Made by a program: the position numbers and the translations under genes. This document shows, piece by piece, positions 53,313 to 62,017 of a stretch of 64,000 nucleotides of DNA. Within the stretch, counting starts at the first letter, position 1. Each line of letters begins with the position of its first letter. The DNA is from CAVXSP01 sp963764505 (lineage in GTDB: Bacteria > Acidobacteriota > Vicinamibacteria > Vicinamibacterales > SCN-69-37), in NCBI GenBank assembly GCA_963764505.1, contig CAVXSP010000001.1:1612001-1676000 (forward strand). The letters run 5' to 3'. The notes beneath the pieces were generated by a model, which saw only the letters and a program-made list of their open reading frames with translations, was not told the DNA's origin and did not search any database.

Positions 53313-55727
53313 ATGCGCTCTTCACGTCATCTGCTCAGGGGTCTCGCGGTCCTTCTCGTCGGCGTCGCTGCGCTCGGCGCGCTGGCAGCCGCCCAGGGTG
53401 CCGGCTACAAGACGTGGCCGCCCCCAGACAGCTCCAACTTCCGCCGCCTGGGTCAGATCACCAAGGGCAACGTCGGCCAGCTCGAGATGGCGTGGTCCTA
53501 CCCGTACGGCAGCGCGATCTTCAGTCCCGTGTTCGCCCGCGACGTCCTGTACGGATTTGGCCGGAACGGGTCGCTCATCGCGCTCGACGCGACAACCGGC
53601 AAGGAGATCTGGATTCACGAGGACCTGAACGGGATCAACAGCAAGGGGATCAACTACTGGGAAAGCGCCGACGGCAGCGATCGGCGGCTGATCTTCTCGA
53701 TCCAGAGCTTCCTGCAGGAGATTGACGCCCGCACGGGCAAGACCGTTCCCACGTTCGGCGTCGACGGCATCGTCGACATGCGGAAGGGCCTGGCGCGGGC
53801 GGAGGGCACGGGCCTCAACGTGCAGCACGCGAGCCCCGGCCGCATCTGGCAGAACACGCTCATCGTGGGCGGCCAGGCCGGCGAATCGATCATGACGCCG
53901 CCGGGCGACATCCGCGCCTACGACGTGGTCACGGGCAGGCTGCTGTGGCAGTTCAACACCGTCCCGGTGCCCGGACAGTACGGCTACGACACGAACCCGC
54001 CGGACGGCTACAAGTACATCGGCGGCACGAACAACTGGGGCGAGATGGCGCTCGACGACGAGCGCGGCATCGTCTATATCCCGACGGGTTCGGCGACCGC
54101 CGACTTCTGGGGCGGCGATCGCCACGGGCAGAACCTGTTCGCCAACTGCCTGCTCGCGCTCGACGCGCGCACGGGCCGGCGGCTGTGGCACTTCCAGACC
54201 GTTCACCACGACCTCTGGGACCTGGACAACGTCTCGGCTCCGCAGTTGGTGACCGTGACGCACAACGGCCAGAAGGTGGATGTCGTCGCGCACGCCGGCA
54301 AGACCGGGTTCCTGTACGTGTTCAACCGCGTCACGGGTGAGCCGCTGTGGCCGGTCGAGGAGCGTCCCGTCGGCAAGAGCACCGTGCCGAACGAGCTGTC
54401 GTGGCCGACGCAGCCGTTCCCGACGAAGCCGCCGGCGTTCGCGCGGCAGTCCTTCACGGAAGATGACGTCAACCCGAATCTCCTGACGAAGGACGAGTAC
54501 GACGCGCTCAGGGGTCGGGTGCGCAATGCCATCAACGGCCCGGGCGCGCAGGGCGGGCTGTTCAACCCAACGGCGCTCGGCAGGGACAGCGTCTCGATGC
54601 CGGGCAACCAGGGCGGGTCGAACTGGGGCACCACCGCGGCGTATCCGGAGCGCGGCCTGGTGTTCGTCGCGGGCGTGAATCAGGTCGCGCTGCTCGTCAT
54701 CAACGACGTGCAGAATCCGCCGGCCGGGCGTCGCGGCGGGGGTGGCAGCCAGGTGTCCGGATCGCAGTTGAGCGCCGGGCAGCAGGCGTACCAGAAGTAC
54801 TGCATGGCGTGCCATGGACCGCAGCAGATGGGGCAGTCCGGCGTGATCCCGCCGCTCGTCGGCATCACGGGTCGACTGGACGAGGAAGCGGTGCGCACGA
54901 TCGTAAAAGAAGGCCGTAACGACATGCGTCCGATCCTCGACGCGACGAACGAAGACATCGCCGCCATCTACGCCTGGCTGCAGCAGACCAATCCGGCCGG
55001 GCGCGGCTCGAACGTGGCGCGGGGCCGTGTCTTTGGCGCGCTGCCGCCGGGGCCGGTTGTGGCGCGCGGCGGGGCCCCGAGGCCGCCGCTGCCGCCACGG
55101 TACGGTGGCCCGTTCTACCCGGGTGTGGGCGGCACGGCCGGGAACGTGCCGTGGCCGACCGACGTGGCCGCGTCCACTCTGCCGACGCGCTATCAATCCG
55201 GCTACAACGTCATGGCGACGTCGACCAAGCCGCCGTATACGACGATTACGGCCTACGATCTGAACACCGGCGAGATCAAGTGGCAGGTGCCGAACGGCGA
55301 CGACCCGGCGACGCTTGCGGCGACGACGCTGAAGAGTGGCGTCTGTCCGCCGCTCCGGCCGGCGCAGGGCAGCGAGCCGGCGTCAGGGCCGGCGGCGTCC
55401 GGCTGCACGCCGACCGGCGTCCACGACACTGGCGGCGTGGGTGCCCGCTACGGCATGGTCGTGACCCAGACCGGCGTGCTGTTCCAGATGGGCAAGGACG
55501 GTTTCGCCCGCGCGTACGACGTCGACATGGGACGAGTCCTCTGGAAGGGCAAGGTGGCCGGGTACGAGCGCGGAATCCCGGTGTTGTACGAATCGAAAGG
55601 ACGCGAGTATGTCCTCTTCATCTCGCCCGCGCCGACGTCCGGGCAGGACGACGACGCGACGGCGCCGGCCGCGGCCGCGGAATCGGCACCGCGCGGGTAC
55701 ATCGCGTTCGCGCTGCCGCAGAGGTGA
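53313..55727 (+). CDS. Quinohaemoprotein dehydrogenase: PQQ propeller with inserted cytochrome c domain
   Basis: 804 residues from ATG 53313, chosen for the GGAGG site 6 bases upstream. Signal peptide (1-28), propeller repeats (GSLIALDATTGKEIWIHEDL, GRLLWQFNTVPVPGQYGYD, HHDLWDLDN), then at about 480-570 a class I cytochrome c module with haem site CMACH (497-501), followed by more propeller. The haem domain thus sits inside the propeller instead of at its C-terminus as in type II alcohol dehydrogenases. Likely oxidises an alcohol or sugar in the periplasm and passes electrons internally from PQQ to haem. Confidence 0.87.
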   Translation: MRSSRHLLRGLAVLLVGVAALGALAAAQGAGYKTWPPPDSSNFRRLGQITKGNVGQLEMAWSYPYGSAIFSPVFARDVLYGFGRNGSLIALDATTGKEIWIHEDLNGINSKGINYWESADGSDRRLIFSIQSFLQEIDARTGKTVPTFGVDGIVDMRKGLARAEGTGLNVQHASPGRIWQNTLIVGGQAGESIMTPPGDIRAYDVVTGRLLWQFNTVPVPGQYGYDTNPPDGYKYIGGTNNWGEMALDDERGIVYIPTGSATADFWGGDRHGQNLFANCLLALDARTGRRLWHFQTVHHDLWDLDNVSAPQLVTVTHNGQKVDVVAHAGKTGFLYVFNRVTGEPLWPVEERPVGKSTVPNELSWPTQPFPTKPPAFARQSFTEDDVNPNLLTKDEYDALRGRVRNAINGPGAQGGLFNPTALGRDSVSMPGNQGGSNWGTTAAYPERGLVFVAGVNQVALLVINDVQNPPAGRRGGGGSQVSGSQLSAGQQAYQKYCMACHGPQQMGQSGVIPPLVGITGRLDEEAVRTIVKEGRNDMRPILDATNEDIAAIYAWLQQTNPAGRGSNVARGRVFGALPPGPVVARGGAPRPPLPPRYGGPFYPGVGGTAGNVPWPTDVAASTLPTRYQSGYNVMATSTKPPYTTITAYDLNTGEIKWQVPNGDDPATLAATTLKSGVCPPLRPAQGSEPASGPAASGCTPTGVHDTGGVGARYGMVVTQTGVLFQMGKDGFARAYDVDMGRVLWKGKVAGYERGIPVLYESKGREYVLFISPAPTSGQDDDATAPAAAAESAPRGYIAFALPQR

Positions 55728-55934
55728 GGGCCTTCGCTCCGCCGTCGCGATTCCTGTCGGAGTCGGATCGTGGAGGCTGAGCCCCGACATGCAGTGCTGA
55801 CGGATCGACTCGAGGAGTTGCGCGCCGCGTAGGGCGAGCGCCACGCGGGCGACGTCCGCTCCGCCACCCACCACCACCTTTCTGGTCCGAACCGAACCTT
55901 TCCGGGGCTCAGGCGGTAAGGCCACGTAGACGCC

Positions 55935-56468
55935 ATGACGGCCGACGCCGACCGGGACCTGCTCGATCGGTTCGTCCGAGGCGACCAGCAGGCGTTCGAG
56001 TCCCTGTTCCGACACTTCGAGCGGCAGGTATACCGCTGGATCATTCGGATCGTCCGGGACTCCACCGCGGCCGAGGACGTGCTGGTCGACACGTTCTGGC
56101 GTGCGTACCGGAGCCGCGCGCTGTTCGACACGGCTAGGCCGCTGGGCGCCTGGCTGCGGCGCATCGCGACCAATGCGGCGCTGGCTCATCTGAAGTCAGC
56201 CCGGCGGGAACGCGGATGGACCCGCGTCGGTGACGAGCTGCCGGCGCCCGCCGGGCGAGAGCCCGGCCTCGAGGCGGCAATCGCGCGGGCGTTCCGAGGG
56301 CTGCCGCTGAAGCTGCAGGTGGTCGCGACACTGGCACTGGTCGAGGGGCAGCCGCTCGGGGAGATCGCAGATGCGCTGGACCTTCCCCTCGGCACCGTGA
56401 AGTCGAGGCTGTTTCGCGCGACGCGGATCCTGCGAGAGGAGCTCGCCCGGCTGGGTATCCGATCATGA
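55935..56468 (+). CDS. ECF-type RNA polymerase sigma factor
   Basis: 177 residues: region 2 (LLDRFVRGDQQAFESLFRHFERQVYRWI, VRDSTAAEDVLVDTFWRAY) and region 4 (FRGLPLKLQVVATLALVEGQPLGEIADALDLPLGTVKSRL) separated by a short linker, with no region 3. The downstream gene overlaps by 4 bases and encodes a small TM protein that may serve as an anti-sigma factor. Confidence 0.92.
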   Translation: MTADADRDLLDRFVRGDQQAFESLFRHFERQVYRWIIRIVRDSTAAEDVLVDTFWRAYRSRALFDTARPLGAWLRRIATNAALAHLKSARRERGWTRVGDELPAPAGREPGLEAAIARAFRGLPLKLQVVATLALVEGQPLGEIADALDLPLGTVKSRLFRATRILREELARLGIRS

Positions 56469-56677
56469 CCGACGACGACACGCTGCTGAAGTTGCTGCGA
56501 TCCGCGGTGCCGCCGACCGTCGACGAACGGCCGGCTCGGGATCTCTGGCCCACCATTGCGCGCGGCCCGCGCGCGCGGGGGCGGTGGTCCTGGGTGGATG
56601 TTGGCGTCGCCGCCGGCGTCGGCATTGCCTTGACGATGGTGCCGGCCTGGTTCTGGGTGCTGGCCTACCACCTGTAA
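56465..56677 (+). CDS. Small single-TM protein, possible anti-sigma partner
   Basis: 70 residues. Acidic and Arg-rich N-terminus (DDDTLLKLLRSAVPPTVDERPARDLW) then one TM helix (about 47-67). ATG overlaps the sigma factor stop by 4 bases (ATGA). Position, size and topology (cytoplasmic N-terminus, single helix) fit an anti-sigma factor, but no zinc-anti-sigma HxxxCxxC is present, so the role is an inference from context. Confidence 0.5.
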   Translation: MTDDDTLLKLLRSAVPPTVDERPARDLWPTIARGPRARGRWSWVDVGVAAGVGIALTMVPAWFWVLAYHL

Positions 56678-56689
56678 CGGAGGACTGTC

Positions 56690-57151
56690 ATGCGATCGCA
56701 CCCCTACCTTCGGGCTTACATGGCCGGGATCGTCGTGCCGACGCTGTTCCTGATGGTGATCATGGTCATCGACGCGTACCACGTGTTCTATCTCGAGGTG
56801 CCGAGCCAGTTCGTCTTCGGTCTGCCGTCGCGGCCGCTCGAGCGGGCGGTGCTGTTCCCGATGGCGGTCGTGCCGAACCTGTGGGGGCTCTGGAACGTGC
56901 TGTACCTGCGCACGCGATCCCTCACGCGGTTGCCGCTCGGCCTGCACGGCGCCCTGCTGGTCGCGGTGTTGATGCCGGCCGGTATTGCGCTCGCGAGGAT
57001 CCTCGATGTCTTCACGATCCAGATGCGGTTCGCGGTGCCGGCGCTGCCGGTCGGCATGGCGGTCTACTACCTCGTGTGGAAGCACGTTGTCGGGTTCCTG
57101 AACGTGGAGATGGGGATCGCGTCGCCGTATCGAGCCGCGCGGATCGACTGA
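56690..57151 (+). CDS. Four-TM protein of unknown function in ECF operon
   Basis: 153 residues, with TM helices at about 9-28, 54-72, 83-105 and 112-130. Starts 12 bases after the small TM protein with a GGAGG ribosome site, so it belongs to the sigma operon. No family recognised; it could be the regulated target or the sensor of the unit. Confidence 0.6.
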   Translation: MRSHPYLRAYMAGIVVPTLFLMVIMVIDAYHVFYLEVPSQFVFGLPSRPLERAVLFPMAVVPNLWGLWNVLYLRTRSLTRLPLGLHGALLVAVLMPAGIALARILDVFTIQMRFAVPALPVGMAVYYLVWKHVVGFLNVEMGIASPYRAARID

Positions 57152-57169
57152 AGTAAGCTGATCGAAGAC

Positions 57170-57982
57170 ATGCCCGAGGCCCCGGAGCCGCGCTCCCGAC
57201 TGAGACTGCGCGCCGGCCCGACCCTCCTCGACGTGCTGCCCGGTCGCGGAGCGCTCGTCGCACGGTGCGCGGTTGGCGGACGCGAGCTGCTGTATCTGGA
57301 CGACTCGACGATCGATTCGCCGACGGGCGCCATTCGCGGCGGCATCCCGCTGCTCTTTCCGTTCGCCGGAGAGCTGCACGACGGATGGCTCCGCGCGACG
57401 GGCACGTCGATGCCGCGCCACGGATTCGCGCGACGGAAGGCGTGGCGGGTCGCCGATGAGGCCGTCGATCGCGTCGCTCTCCAGCTCCGTCCAGACGAAG
57501 AGACGCGAGCGCAGTTTCCCTTCGAGTTCGTGGCGACGCAGGTTGTCACGGCGCTCCAGGGCGGGGTTCGCGTCGAACTGGAGGTGGCCAACCTCGGCGC
57601 GCAGCCGATGCCGCTCGCGCCCGGGTGGCACCCCTATTTCCCGTGTTCCGCGAGTCGCAAGCGCGCCTGCCTCCGCGCCGTCCTTCCGGAGGCGGAGCTC
57701 GCGTCCGAGCCGCTGACGTGTGACGTCAACGTGCGGACACCGCAGAGCCGTGCGGCCTTCGAGCTGCCGGACGTCGGCCCGGTCGTCCTCACGTTCTCGG
57801 ACAATCTGAAGACGCTCGAGGTCTGGACGCCGGCCGTTGGCGAGTTCGTCTGCGTGGAACCGTGGGTGGGCCCGTCGAACACCATCAATATGCCAGACGC
57901 CGTTTCGGTTCCGCCCGGCGGACGCGTCCGCTTCTGGATGACGCTGGAGATCGACAGGCGGCGCGACGGCACGACGATGTAG
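57170..57982 (+). CDS. Aldose 1-epimerase (mutarotase)-family enzyme
   Basis: 270 residues of galactose-mutarotase fold: IRGGIPLLFPFAG, MPRHGFARRK, LAPGWHPYFPC (His) and CVEPWVGPSNTINM (Glu). These segments match the aldose-1-epimerase / glucose-6-phosphate epimerase-like group. No signal peptide. Interconverts alpha and beta anomers of a hexose or its phosphate in the cytoplasm. Follows the sigma operon by 18 bases on the same strand. Confidence 0.85.
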   Translation: MPEAPEPRSRLRLRAGPTLLDVLPGRGALVARCAVGGRELLYLDDSTIDSPTGAIRGGIPLLFPFAGELHDGWLRATGTSMPRHGFARRKAWRVADEAVDRVALQLRPDEETRAQFPFEFVATQVVTALQGGVRVELEVANLGAQPMPLAPGWHPYFPCSASRKRACLRAVLPEAELASEPLTCDVNVRTPQSRAAFELPDVGPVVLTFSDNLKTLEVWTPAVGEFVCVEPWVGPSNTINMPDAVSVPPGGRVRFWMTLEIDRRRDGTTM

Positions 57983-58152
57983 CTGCGACCGAGCTCATTC
58001 AGGATGCTCTTGCACGCGGCGACGAACTCTGGAGCGGAGATCGTCCGAGCCGAGCTGCTCGCTGGCACCGTATTGATACGTTGACGCAGGCGGCCTCGGC
58101 AGAGCGAATCGAGGTGCCAGTGTCGACGGGAGCCGGCGGTAGGATCGGACGT

Positions 58153-59586
58153 ATGGGCAAGTTCACCTCTCTCTTCGTCGCGCTTGCGTTCGGTGTGGCG
58201 GCCCTCGGCGCACAACGCCCGGCTGCATCGCCGGCGGCCGGTGCGCAGGACTGGCCGACGTTCAATTTCGACGTCGGCCGATCCGGCGTCTCGACGGCGC
58301 CGTCGGGTATCACTGCGTCAAATGTCGCCTCGCTCGTGCGCCAGCAGGTCTCGATCGACGTGGTCGTGGACGCCTCGGCCATCTACCTGCACGCCGTGCA
58401 GGTGGACAACGCCTCCCGTGACGTTCTCTTCGTGACGACCGCGTACGGCAGGACGCTGGCCATCGGCGCCGACGATGGCGCGGTGCTGTGGCAGCACGTG
58501 CCGTCCGGCTACGACGGGTGGGCCGGCTCACGGCAGATCACGAACTCGACGCCCGTCGCCGACCCCAGTCGCCAGTTCATCTACGCCGCGTCGCCCGGCG
58601 GCCACATCGAGAAGCTCGCGGTGTCCGACGGGCACGCCATGTGGAGCACGCCGATCACCAAGCTGCCCGCACGCGAGAAGATGGATTCGCCGCTCAGCTT
58701 CTTCCGCAACCGCGTCATTGCCGTGACCGGCGGCTACATCGGCGACGCGCCGCCGTACCAGGGCCACGTCGCCATCCTCGATCCGGCGAGCGGGCGGCTG
58801 CTGCAGGTCTGGAACTCGCTCTGCAGCGACCGGCACGCGCTGATCGAGCCGGCGAGCTGTCCGGCGACACGCTCCGCGATCTGGGGCCGGGCCGGCGCGG
58901 TCATCGACGCCGACACGGGCGAGATCTTCGTCGCCAGCGGCAACGGGCCGTGGGACGGGCGGACGTCGTGGGGCGATGCGGTCCTCGAGCTCGATCCGGG
59001 CGCCGAGGAGCTCGTCGGCAACTACACGCCCGAGAACACCGAGCAGCTCAATGCCCGCGATCTGGACGTCGGCTCCACTTCACCGGTGCTGCTCGGCGGC
59101 GGCTACATCGCGCAGGGCGGCAAGGACGGGACGATCCGTCTGCTGACGCGCGAGCTGATCCGCGGAAAGGACCCGCACCGCGGCGGCGAGCTGCAGGTCG
59201 TGCCGACGCCGTCAGGCGGCCGTCTCTTCACCGCGCCCGCCGTGCTCCACACGAGCGGCAAGACGTGGATGTTCATCGCGGACGGCGCCGGCACGGCCGC
59301 GTGGACGCTCACGAACGGCCGGCTCATCGACGCCTGGAAGAACGGCAACGCCGGAACGAGTCCGGTCGTCGCCGGCGGACTGCTGTACGTCTACGATCCG
59401 GCCGGCCAGCTGCGCGTCTACGAGCCGGAGACGGGACGGCAGGTCGCCAGCCTCGAGTGCGGCGCAGGGCACTGGAACAGCCCGATCGTCGCCGACGGGA
59501 GGATCGTCCTGCCCGAAGGCCCGCCCGGCCGGCGCGGGCCGATGACGCCGGGCGTCATCGACGTGTGGCGACTGCCGAAGCGCTGA
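58153..59586 (+). CDS. PQQ-like beta-propeller protein (secreted)
   Basis: 477 residues from ATG 58153; the frame is open to 57862 but that part is a shadow of the epimerase. Signal peptide (1-20, ending LGAQ), DWPTFNFDVGRSGVST and repeats such as GRTLAIGADDGAVLWQHV, DADTGEIFVASGNGPWDG. No haem site. It has the PQQ_2 repeats but lacks a clear catalytic set of a dehydrogenase, so it may be a non-catalytic propeller or a divergent quinoprotein. Confidence 0.75.
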   Translation: MGKFTSLFVALAFGVAALGAQRPAASPAAGAQDWPTFNFDVGRSGVSTAPSGITASNVASLVRQQVSIDVVVDASAIYLHAVQVDNASRDVLFVTTAYGRTLAIGADDGAVLWQHVPSGYDGWAGSRQITNSTPVADPSRQFIYAASPGGHIEKLAVSDGHAMWSTPITKLPAREKMDSPLSFFRNRVIAVTGGYIGDAPPYQGHVAILDPASGRLLQVWNSLCSDRHALIEPASCPATRSAIWGRAGAVIDADTGEIFVASGNGPWDGRTSWGDAVLELDPGAEELVGNYTPENTEQLNARDLDVGSTSPVLLGGGYIAQGGKDGTIRLLTRELIRGKDPHRGGELQVVPTPSGGRLFTAPAVLHTSGKTWMFIADGAGTAAWTLTNGRLIDAWKNGNAGTSPVVAGGLLYVYDPAGQLRVYEPETGRQVASLECGAGHWNSPIVADGRIVLPEGPPGRRGPMTPGVIDVWRLPKR

Positions 59587-59614
59587 GGCGTCGTCCTCGG
59601 CGCGTGCGGCTCCG

Positions 59615-60370
59615 TCACTTCAGGATGTTCGCCGCCCATGCCGTCCCGCGACGGATGAGATCGGCCGTGCCCGGCACCTTCAGCGCCTTCACGTCGTGGC
59701 CCATCGTCGTCACGAACACGCGCGAGCGGAGGTACTGCAGCTCGAAGGCCATCGGGAAATCCGCGAAGTGGACCTTCGAGTGCGCGACGGCGAGCGGCGT
59801 GATCGTCTTGTTTCCGATCTTCGTGTCCCAGAACAGCTCGTCGTCGGTCTCGTAGTCGCTGATGCCCTTCGTGATCGGGTGCTCCGTGTTCACGATCTTC
59901 ACCGTGAACGGCCCGCGCGGGTCGTGCACGCTCTGCTGCGCGCGGCCGACGATGTTGACGTACTCGGGCCAGTAGGGGAACGCGCCGTTGGCCCAGTGAA
60001 TCGTCACCAGCCCCTTCGGCTGTCCGAGGAACTTCAGCAGGTTCGCCTCGACCTTCTCCTCCTGGGGCAGCGGATTGGCGTTGCGGAAATCGAAGATGGC
60101 GACGTCGTACGTGAGGAACTCGTCGCTGGCGATGAAGTTCGGATCCGGCTGGATGACGACCTCTTCGAAGTCCTTGCCGGCGTCGAGAATGTTCTTGAGC
60201 TCGGCGGACGTCTCCTTCCAGACGTGCCCGTTGAAGGAGTTCTCGCCGGTGACGATCACGGCGCGCTTGGGCCGCGGCGGACCGCCGCCCCGACGCTGCG
60301 CCACGACCGGCAGCACGGAAAGGACAACGAGGAAGGCGAGGAACGTGGCTCCGATCAGCCGCAATCTCAT
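59615..60370 (-). CDS. ThuA-domain secreted protein
   Basis: 251 residues from ATG 60370 (AAGGAG site 7 bases upstream; frame open to 60604). Signal peptide (1-24, ending VVAQ), then KRAVIVTGENSFNGHVWKETSAEL, DVAIFDFRNA, VTIHWANGAF and HPITKGISDYETDDELFW, all typical of ThuA / type-1 amidotransferase-like domains linked with trehalose or other sugar use. Exact reaction unknown. Confidence 0.88.
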   Translation of the reverse strand: MRLRLIGATFLAFLVVLSVLPVVAQRRGGGPPRPKRAVIVTGENSFNGHVWKETSAELKNILDAGKDFEEVVIQPDPNFIASDEFLTYDVAIFDFRNANPLPQEEKVEANLLKFLGQPKGLVTIHWANGAFPYWPEYVNIVGRAQQSVHDPRGPFTVKIVNTEHPITKGISDYETDDELFWDTKIGNKTITPLAVAHSKVHFADFPMAFELQYLRSRVFVTTMGHDVKALKVPGTADLIRRGTAWAANILK

Positions 60371-60581
60371 GAATCTGCTCCTTCGACGCCCGGATGCGTC
60401 CGAAACTGCCGGTTCGGAATCCGAGACGGCCATCTTATACACCGGGACACCTGCGGTTCGCCCGGCGCGTGGACTTTTTGTAGCGGCGGGCCTGCGGGCT
60501 CGATCTCGTGTATCCTCGCGCGAGGTGAGCCGGTTGCCCGGAGGCCACCCGCACCCGGGCGTTTCCGCCGAGCTACGGAAC

Positions 60582-60887
60582 ATGGCCGAAGACAAGCCGA
60601 TCAAGTCCGCCTACGAGCTCGCGATGGAGCGGTTCAAGAAGCAGGACGCCGAAGCGGGCGTCGCGTGGGAACCGCTGACGGACACGCAGAGGGCCGCCAT
60701 CGCGGAGATCCGGAACTTCTACGAGGCCAAGCTCGCCGAGCTGGACATCCTGCATCGGGCCAGTCTGCGCAAGACCGCGGATCCGGCGGCGATGGCAACC
60801 CTCGAGGACGAGCACCGGCGCGAGCGCGAGCGGCTGACCTCACAGCGAGACGCCAGAATCGAAGAGGTTCGAAAGACGTCCGGGTGA
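60582..60887 (+). CDS. Short charged helical protein, unknown function
   Basis: 101 residues from ATG 60582 (frame open to 60075 through a shadow). Opening SAYELAMERFKKQDAEAGV and the repeated charged helices EIRNFYEAKLAELDILHR and EDEHRRERERLTSQRDARI predict a coiled coil. No TM or signal. Family not recognised; it lies ahead of the FRG-domain gene but with 119 bases between, so co-transcription is uncertain. Confidence 0.55.
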   Translation: MAEDKPIKSAYELAMERFKKQDAEAGVAWEPLTDTQRAAIAEIRNFYEAKLAELDILHRASLRKTADPAAMATLEDEHRRERERLTSQRDARIEEVRKTSG

Positions 60888-61006
60888 ACGTGACCCGCCG
60901 GGCCGCGCGCCTGTCATCCGTCGTATCGCTGGCCGTTCGTCGAGGCAACCGCGTCCGCGGCGTACAGTAAGCTACGAAGCTGCCGATGCACCGGAGCGCG
61001 CGAAGC

Positions 61007-61927
61007 ATGGCTCAGCAGCGCGGGAGCGCGAAGCCGCGGACGAGGGACGCGGCGACGGCGGGCGAGGGGCGCGTCCTCCGCCGCACGATCCAGAGCTGGG
61101 CCGAGCTCGTGAGCCTCATCCAGGGCTGGCCCGGGGCCCGCAACTGGTGCTTCCGGGGCCAGGCCGACGCGACGTGGCCGCTGAAGAGCTCGCTCACCCG
61201 CCACATCGAGGTGTCGAAGGTCTCGCCGAAGGTGTGGCACCTGCAGGAGCGCCGTATCCGCCGCATCTTTCAGCGGAAATCGCACCTCTTCCTCCGTGAG
61301 GCGCCGCAGAACGACGAAATCGAGTGGCTCGCGCTGATGCAGCACCACGGCGCGCCCACGCGCCTGCTGGACTTCACCTGGTCGCCGTACGTCGCCGCGT
61401 TCTTCGCGCTCGAGCGCGCCACCAAGGATGCCGCCATCTGGGGAATCAACCTCCCGCTGCTGAGCGCCATCCATGCGAGGCACCGCATCGACCGCGTGAA
61501 CGTCCGCGCGGCCGATCCTCGCGATGCCGAGACGTTCAGGCGGGTCTATCTTCCGAACCGCCACGCGTTCATCTGGCAGGGCGATCCCTTCCAGATGCCG
61601 CAGCGCGTCGTCGCTCAGTCCGGCACGTTCCTCGTCTCCAGCCACCTCGGCATGACGATCGAGGAGATACTGGCGCGCTATCCGGGCAAGGGCATTCTGC
61701 TCGTGCAATTCGTTCTGAATACGGCGGCGCTGCGGGCCGAGGCCATGGCGGCGCTCTATTCGATGAACATCACCCAGGCGACGCTGTTTCCCGGTCTCGA
61801 CGGCCTGGCGCGCTCGATGGCATACGAGTTCGAATACAGCTGGGAAGTCGATCTGCGCACCGGCACCGAAGTCGAGAGCCTGAGGGACCCGAGGCTGCCG
61901 GATAGGATCTTCGAGGGGGATCGGTGA
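61007..61927 (+). CDS. FRG-domain protein
   Basis: 306 residues from ATG 61007 (an in-frame ATG at 60986 is also possible). NWCFRGQADATWPLKSSLTR and MQHHGAPTRLLDFTWSPYVAAFFAL are the two hallmark segments of the FRG domain, named for its F-R-G motif. The function of the domain is not established; it occurs in stand-alone genes and near defence genes. The stop codon is in the first unit pair of a GATC-rich 7-bp array. Here it has no recognised defence neighbours. Confidence 0.85.
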   Translation: MAQQRGSAKPRTRDAATAGEGRVLRRTIQSWAELVSLIQGWPGARNWCFRGQADATWPLKSSLTRHIEVSKVSPKVWHLQERRIRRIFQRKSHLFLREAPQNDEIEWLALMQHHGAPTRLLDFTWSPYVAAFFALERATKDAAIWGINLPLLSAIHARHRIDRVNVRAADPRDAETFRRVYLPNRHAFIWQGDPFQMPQRVVAQSGTFLVSSHLGMTIEEILARYPGKGILLVQFVLNTAALRAEAMAALYSMNITQATLFPGLDGLARSMAYEFEYSWEVDLRTGTEVESLRDPRLPDRIFEGDR

Positions 61928-61981
61928 TCGGCGATCGGTGATCGGTGATCGGTGATCGGCGATCGGCGACCGGCGATCGGG
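61919..61981. repeat. 7-bp tandem array at stop codon (GATCGGY type)
   Basis: Nine consecutive 7-base units: six are GATCGGT or GATCGGC in pure form plus GACCGGC and GATCGGG at the end, each carrying (except one) a GATC site. The FRG stop codon spans units one and two. Longest of the three arrays. Confidence 0.9.
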
Positions 61982-62017
61982 AGTTGGCCATCGTCAATCG
62001 CAAGACGAAGGGGGGCC

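Noticed and set aside
55728..55934. Possible GAAC-type ECF promoter ahead of the sigma gene
   Set aside because: A GAACCGAACC stretch is present, but no matching -10 element could be identified with confidence.
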